Source of the DNA: Clostridiales bacterium UBA4039
Lineage (GTDB): Bacteria > Bacillota > Clostridia > Lachnospirales > Vallitaleaceae
NCBI GenBank assembly: GCA_002382805.1
Contig: DGAD01000008.1
Location: forward strand, 113,387-177,386
DNA: 64,000 nucleotides
Direction: 5' to 3'
In this document: positions 60,198 through 64,000 of the stretch, in pieces
How positions within the stretch are numbered: position 1 is the stretch's first letter
How the letters are laid out: every line of letters begins with the position of its first letter
The notes under the pieces: model-generated
The model's database searches: none
Told to the model about the DNA's origin: nothing
Seen by the model: the letters and a program-made list of their open reading frames with translations, nothing else
Translations under genes and position numbers: made by a program

Positions 60198-61226
60198 TTA
60201 TCCAAAAAGAGCACCTCCAAACACAATAATTACCCAGGTAATTCCCAGAGCAATAAGCCAAAATACAAGTTGACGTTTGTGATCAATCGGTGTTTCTCCA
60301 ACCACTTTTCCTGTTTGACCATTCACAATAAACATATGCTTTTTATCTTTGTATTCATTGACAAGTAAATATACAGGCATCAGCGCATAGGCTTCTGACG
60401 CATAATTAAGATTTGATGAAGCATGTTGAACAGAAAAGCTTGTGTATCCCGTAACAGTATTTCGAATTCGATTTGAAATAAAATCATCGACACGCTCTTT
60501 CATCGTTTTTTTACATGTTGCTTCATCAACATCATAAGTTTCAGCAAAAAAACCTGTCATATAGTGCATGGAAAAATCCGCCAATGCCTTGTAATCATAA
60601 GGTTCAATCATAACCATAAACTTATCGTCAAATTTTGTCGATGCATCCACGGGTATACGTTCATACTTCACCCGTCCTTCACGTTCCACATGATAATACT
60701 TGGTACGGGTATATCGATAATTGCCAGAACGCCAACTTGATACTTTTGTTGCTTGTCCCTGAATCTGGCCGTTTGCTTCACAATCATACAGCCAAAAGGG
60801 TGCATATACCCCTTTAATCTTTTCAATTTCCTCATCATTTTTAAACTGTGTTGGGGCAAAAAGTTTTTTACGTATCCATTTTTTGTAAATTTCTTCTGCA
60901 TCTTCATGCGTTATCTTAAATGGAATGACATATTTGGGGTGAAATTCACCTTTAAAACGCTCTTTAATGAGACTTGGACTTTTGCAATACAAACAGAAGG
61001 TTGCTGATGTTGTTTCATCAGCAACGATTTCTGCACCACAATTATTACAATGATAAGCGTTTAGTGTCCCTGTGGACTGAGTTACCTCTTCTTCTTTATA
61101 TACTTTGTCAAGCTCTTGTTTTGTAAATTCACTAAAGCAATAGTGACATTTCCACTGACCACTTTTGGGATCAAATCCCAAAGGCGCTTGACAGTTCAAA
61201 CATTTATATGCACTTACCGTCGCCAT
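60198..61226 (-). CDS. ydjG: Zinc-ribbon membrane protein (YdjG-like)
   Basis: 342 residues, the same length as B. subtilis YdjG (341). The N-terminal part has three zinc-ribbon pairs: CLNCQAPLG...CHYC, CNNCGAE...CLYC. The middle is a beta-rich soluble domain with aromatic clusters (YAPFWLYDCEANGQIQGQATK), and the C-terminal 20 residues are a membrane helix (LVFWLIALGITWVIIVFGG). In Bacillus YdjG and YdjH hold the SPFH protein YdjI at the membrane. It sits between ydjI and ydjH with tiny gaps, as in that operon. AAGGAGG four bases before the ATG. Confidence 0.8.
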   Translation of the reverse strand: MATVSAYKCLNCQAPLGFDPKSGQWKCHYCFSEFTKQELDKVYKEEEVTQSTGTLNAYHCNNCGAEIVADETTSATFCLYCKSPSLIKERFKGEFHPKYVIPFKITHEDAEEIYKKWIRKKLFAPTQFKNDEEIEKIKGVYAPFWLYDCEANGQIQGQATKVSSWRSGNYRYTRTKYYHVEREGRVKYERIPVDASTKFDDKFMVMIEPYDYKALADFSMHYMTGFFAETYDVDEATCKKTMKERVDDFISNRIRNTVTGYTSFSVQHASSNLNYASEAYALMPVYLLVNEYKDKKHMFIVNGQTGKVVGETPIDHKRQLVFWLIALGITWVIIVFGGALFG

Positions 61227-61235
61227 AGCTCCTCC

Positions 61236-62642
61236 TTAATTTCGATCCGTTATATCAAATACATCTCCGCAATTTGGACAGAATTTAGGTGGGTTTTTGG
61301 GATCTTCAGGTTCCCACCCACATTTATTACAGCTATATGTAACTTCCTGAGCCTTTTGCTTTCCACACTGAGTGCAAAAGTTACCACGATTTACTTGTCC
61401 ACAAGTACATGTCCATTCATTGGATTGTGGCTTTTTTTGACCACATTGACTACAAAACTTTGAGCTCTCACCATTTTGCTTGCCACATGCACATGTCCAT
61501 CCGTTTGTAGCCGCCCCGGTTGCGCCAGAGGTTTGCGTTTGCATGGCTTGCTGTGATTGTACAGGTGTATTGGCTGATGGTTGTGGATTTAAGATACTTC
61601 CCATATTGCCTGCAGCATTCATCCCCATACCTACACCGGCAAATCCCATCATTGAACCGCCTTCATTGGATCCTGCGCCTTCTAGTCCAGCTGCTAATCC
61701 GCCTGCAACACGGGCTGCACGTGCATTTGGATCTAAGAGTATCGAATCGTTGCCATATTTTGATAACAACTCATCTGTTTTTTCGTCATAATTGATGCCT
61801 GCGATACCTACAGATTGAATGTAAAATCCGCGCTTGCTTAACCACTCATCATCTAATGTATCTGCCATATATTTACCTAGACGTGCACTTTGAATCGGTA
61901 TATCAGACACTAAGATTTGGTCCATGGACAGACTCGCCAAAGCGGTCTGATATGCCATCAAAAACTCATTGATGTATTGCTCTGCCATGTCATCTTTTTT
62001 AAAGTCCGTTTTACTTTGTTTGTCACACACTTCGTTATAAAAGAGTATAGGGTCACTAATTTTAATAGAATAGGTTCCAAAAGATGTAATCTTACATGGA
62101 ACAACTCTGCCGGGAACTAAGACTCTATCTGTATAAGGAAGTGGATTTTTTGTTCCAAAACGAATATCTGGAATCTCCATTTTATTTATATATACTACCC
62201 GCTGCTTTTGTGGCGTAGAACCTGAAAATTTAAACCGTTCCCATGTATCTAGAAGTGTATTTTCAATTCCACCCGGTCGCTCGATGCTTTGCCCATTGGT
62301 ATTGTTATATCCGTCAATCGCCACATCTTCTTTTGAAGAAAAAAACAATGAAGGGGCTCGTGAATTATCCACTTGATAATATCCAGCTTCATCAGTAGCG
62401 GCAATAATCCGTCCTCCATCTACCAAAAGCATATATGTATTTTCCGGAACATGAATAACGGAACCATTAGAGATGACATCTTCTGTTCCTTTTCTATTAC
62501 TATTACGTCGGTCATCTTTTCGTACAAGAATCCCCGCTGTTGATAATGTTGAATTATTCATTGAGCGAGGTTCAATTGTTTCTAGCCATTGATCAGCCAA
62601 CTCCCCTTTGACAGAATTAATTGCTGCTTTTATAATGCCCAT
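61236..62642 (-). CDS. ydjI: SPFH-domain protein with C-terminal zinc ribbons (YdjI-like)
   Basis: 468 residues. The N-terminal 300 residues are an SPFH/band-7-like domain of the virion-core-protein type (MGIIKAAINSVKGELADQWLETIEP, IHVPENTYMLLVDGGRI, ERFKFSGSTPQKQRVVYINKMEIPDIRFGTKNPLPYTD). An Ala/Gly-rich spacer (about 320-375) leads to three or four zinc ribbons (TCACGKQNGESSKFCSQCG, TCTCGQVNRGNFCTQCG, CNKCGWEPE...CPNCG). B. subtilis YdjI has the same core and is recruited by YdjG-YdjH. Start at the ATG at 62642, with AAAGGA eight bases upstream; an earlier in-frame ATG abuts it. No PspA gene follows. Confidence 0.85.
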   Translation of the reverse strand: MGIIKAAINSVKGELADQWLETIEPRSMNNSTLSTAGILVRKDDRRNSNRKGTEDVISNGSVIHVPENTYMLLVDGGRIIAATDEAGYYQVDNSRAPSLFFSSKEDVAIDGYNNTNGQSIERPGGIENTLLDTWERFKFSGSTPQKQRVVYINKMEIPDIRFGTKNPLPYTDRVLVPGRVVPCKITSFGTYSIKISDPILFYNEVCDKQSKTDFKKDDMAEQYINEFLMAYQTALASLSMDQILVSDIPIQSARLGKYMADTLDDEWLSKRGFYIQSVGIAGINYDEKTDELLSKYGNDSILLDPNARAARVAGGLAAGLEGAGSNEGGSMMGFAGVGMGMNAAGNMGSILNPQPSANTPVQSQQAMQTQTSGATGAATNGWTCACGKQNGESSKFCSQCGQKKPQSNEWTCTCGQVNRGNFCTQCGKQKAQEVTYSCNKCGWEPEDPKNPPKFCPNCGDVFDITDRN

Positions 62643-62710
62643 TTTTATCATCCTTTCCTAAAAAAATATAGTTTAAAAATATTCTCTCACATAATGAATT
62701 AAAGCGCAAG

Positions 62711-62738
62711 AAAAAAAGAATAGACCCTCGTCTATTCT
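62711..62738 (-). terminator. Intrinsic terminator of the HD-GYP gene
   Basis: Nine-base-pair AGAATAGAC/GTCTATTCT stem with a 4-base loop and seven T on the minus strand, overlapping the stop codon. It separates the HD-GYP gene from the ydj set. Confidence 0.88.
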
Positions 62739-63831
62739 ATGCTATATCATTAATTCCAGTTATTGTCACGTTGCGCAATAAACGATCTTCTTTTAAATCA
62801 ATAATATTCGGCTTCACTTTGTTTCCATATTTATCCACAAATATTTTAACCTGAGGACGCATACACGCCTCCGAATTATTCTTCACAACAATTCCCAAGT
62901 CTCCTGTACTTAACCGTACATATGTACCTACTGGATACGGAGCAACTTTTCTTGCAAAGATTTTTGTCAATTTGACATCAAACATAATACCACCATTGGC
63001 CATAATATATTCCATGGCTTCTGATGGAAGTAATCCTTTCCGATATGGTCGGTTAGATGTTAATGCATCATATACGTCTGCAACACATATAATACGTCCT
63101 AAAAGCGATATATCTTCCTTGGATTTTTGATTTGGATATCCCAACCCATTATAGTGTTCATGATGCTGTAAAACTGCAACATATGCCGCTGCAGGTATTT
63201 CAAATGTATTTTTTAAATATGTATAGCCATATTCAGAATGTTTTTGAATAATTGCATATTCGCTTTCTGTCAAAGCATCCGGTTTATTCAAAATATCCTT
63301 ATCAATAAAAATCTTACCAATGTCGTGGAGAATAGATGCTAGACCCAGATTATATAACTGCTCTCGTGACAATCCCAACTCCGCTCCAATAAGTATGCTC
63401 AATACAGCCACATTGACAGAGTGAAAAAATGTATAATCATCAAAAAACTTTAGGTCAATGAGATTCACCATTGTATCTTTATTTTCAAGAATTTCTTCAA
63501 CAATATTTGTAATCAGCATCTTGGTTACATCAATTTTTTGCTTTGCTTGTTTTTGCCCATTTACCGTTGATAAATCCGTATATATAAAAGCATCTTTAAC
63601 CGATTGAATCGCCTTCATACGCAGTTCATCACGAATGACATCTTTGACTTCAATATCTTTTGATATCTCATCATCAATATAGATACCTTGGTACCCTAAT
63701 TGAGCTATACGGTCTATATATCCTTTTTGTACAACTGTTCCTTCGCGTAATAGTAGCTGCTGATTTATATCATAAAGGCTTTTTGCAATAACCATGCCTT
63801 CCATTAAACTCTGTACCGGAATAAATCTCAT
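62737..63831 (-). CDS. HD-GYP domain protein, predicted cyclic-di-GMP phosphodiesterase
   Basis: 364 residues. The N-terminal 120 residues resemble the DUF3391-type region that often precedes HD-GYP domains (IPVQSLMEGMVIAKSLYD). The metal-binding HD is in ASILHDIGKIFIDKDILNKPDALTESEY near 165, and the GYP signature is the HHEHYNGLGYPNQ loop near 225, followed by ICVADVYDALTSNRPYRKG. Metal ligands and the GYP loop are all present, so activity on cyclic-di-GMP (or pGpG) is expected. No receiver domain. Together with the EAL protein and the MshEN domain of PilB it adds to the cyclic-di-GMP theme of the window. Confidence 0.92.
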   Translation of the reverse strand: MRFIPVQSLMEGMVIAKSLYDINQQLLLREGTVVQKGYIDRIAQLGYQGIYIDDEISKDIEVKDVIRDELRMKAIQSVKDAFIYTDLSTVNGQKQAKQKIDVTKMLITNIVEEILENKDTMVNLIDLKFFDDYTFFHSVNVAVLSILIGAELGLSREQLYNLGLASILHDIGKIFIDKDILNKPDALTESEYAIIQKHSEYGYTYLKNTFEIPAAAYVAVLQHHEHYNGLGYPNQKSKEDISLLGRIICVADVYDALTSNRPYRKGLLPSEAMEYIMANGGIMFDVKLTKIFARKVAPYPVGTYVRLSTGDLGIVVKNNSEACMRPQVKIFVDKYGNKVKPNIIDLKEDRLLRNVTITGINDIA

Positions 63832-63957
63832 ATTAATTCTCCTTAGTTACTTCCTAAGTTGATATTATATATGAATTCCCTCGCTTTTTCAAGACGAATG
63901 TCAAAATGATTTACCCTTTAGGTATAATTCACTATCGTAAAATAGAGCGATTTACAC

Positions 63958-63985
63958 AAAAAAAGACAGGTACAATATTGTACCT
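63958..63985 (-). terminator. Intrinsic terminator of a gene off the right edge
   Basis: A perfect 18-bp palindrome (63968-63985) with a run of seven T on the minus strand. It should end a minus-strand transcript that lies beyond the window; no coding part is visible. Confidence 0.75.
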
Positions 63986-64000
63986 CAGACTGTAGACAAA

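Noticed and set aside
61116..61463. Plus-strand frame of 115 codons
   Set aside because: Antisense to the zinc ribbons of ydjG and ydjI; the composition is explained by those genes.
1..64000. CRISPR arrays, tRNA or rRNA genes, insertion sequences, prophage genes
   Set aside because: No regularly spaced direct repeats, no cloverleaf-like sequence noticed in the gaps, and no transposase, integrase or phage structural genes among the frames.

Overview
The window looks like a piece of chromosome from a low-G+C Gram-positive anaerobe of the class Clostridia (Bacillota), perhaps from the Lachnospirales or a neighbouring order. The grounds are AT-rich intergenic DNA, strong AGGAGG-type ribosome binding sites with some GTG and TTG starts, TTGACA/TATAAT promoters, a T-box leader before glyS, an hrcA-grpE-dnaK-dnaJ operon with a CIRCE element, RNase J, ireB-ruvX-DUF1292, pyruvate phosphate dikinase and the long single-chain PurL. 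No taxonomic search was possible, so the genus is open. There is no rRNA, tRNA, CRISPR array, insertion sequence or prophage in view. Almost everything is core genome, and most genes lie on the minus strand.

Layout, left to right. 1-5.8 kb: a type IV pilus cluster (pilB, pilT, pilC, pilin, pilD and the N-terminus of pilM running off the left edge). 5.9-9.3 kb: trhP and trmR (wobble-uridine tRNA modification), mltG, and a YlbF-family gene beside RNase J. 9.3-14 kb: rnj, fur, DUF1292, ruvX, ireB, mtaB. 14-16.7 kb: a small HPr-like gene on the plus strand, then thiI with its cysteine desulfurase. 16.8-26.8 kb: lepA, hemW and the heat-shock operon hrcA-grpE-dnaK-dnaJ-prmA-rsmE ending in a cheY-like gene. 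26.9-33 kb: serS divergent from lepA, then a ferritin-like gene, plsC, feoB, feoA and a DUF445 gene. 33-40 kb: ppdK, T-box-controlled glyS, an unknown anchored protein, recO, trpS. 40-51 kb: a phosphoesterase, a ParB-like/BMP fusion, luxS, a TraX-family gene, a soluble zinc-binding chemoreceptor, purL, a LysR regulator and a zinc-ribbon membrane protein. 51-64 kb: a FIST-GGDEF-EAL protein with pepF, a 2-hydroxyacid dehydrogenase, a two-component system with a UBA-like membrane protein, a ydjI-ydjG-ydjH envelope-stress set and an HD-GYP phosphodiesterase.

How the genes fit together. Cyclic-di-GMP is one thread: PilB carries an N-terminal MshEN-type repeat expected to bind it, and the window also encodes two proteins predicted to destroy it (EAL and HD-GYP). 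Translation and tRNA care is another: seven tRNA or ribosome modification genes, three aminoacyl-tRNA synthetases, LepA and chaperones. Iron handling (fur with its own Fur-box-like site, feoAB, a ferritin-like protein) is a third.

The least ordinary items are the cytoplasmic ParB-like/BMP fusion at 41-43 kb, the HPr-like protein without its phosphorylatable histidine, the ydjIGH set without a pspA gene, the phased TTCAT repeats upstream of the pilC promoter, and four convergent gene pairs whose 3' ends overlap, one of them with the luxS terminator lying inside the opposite gene. I see no clearly new multi-gene defence or mobile system here.
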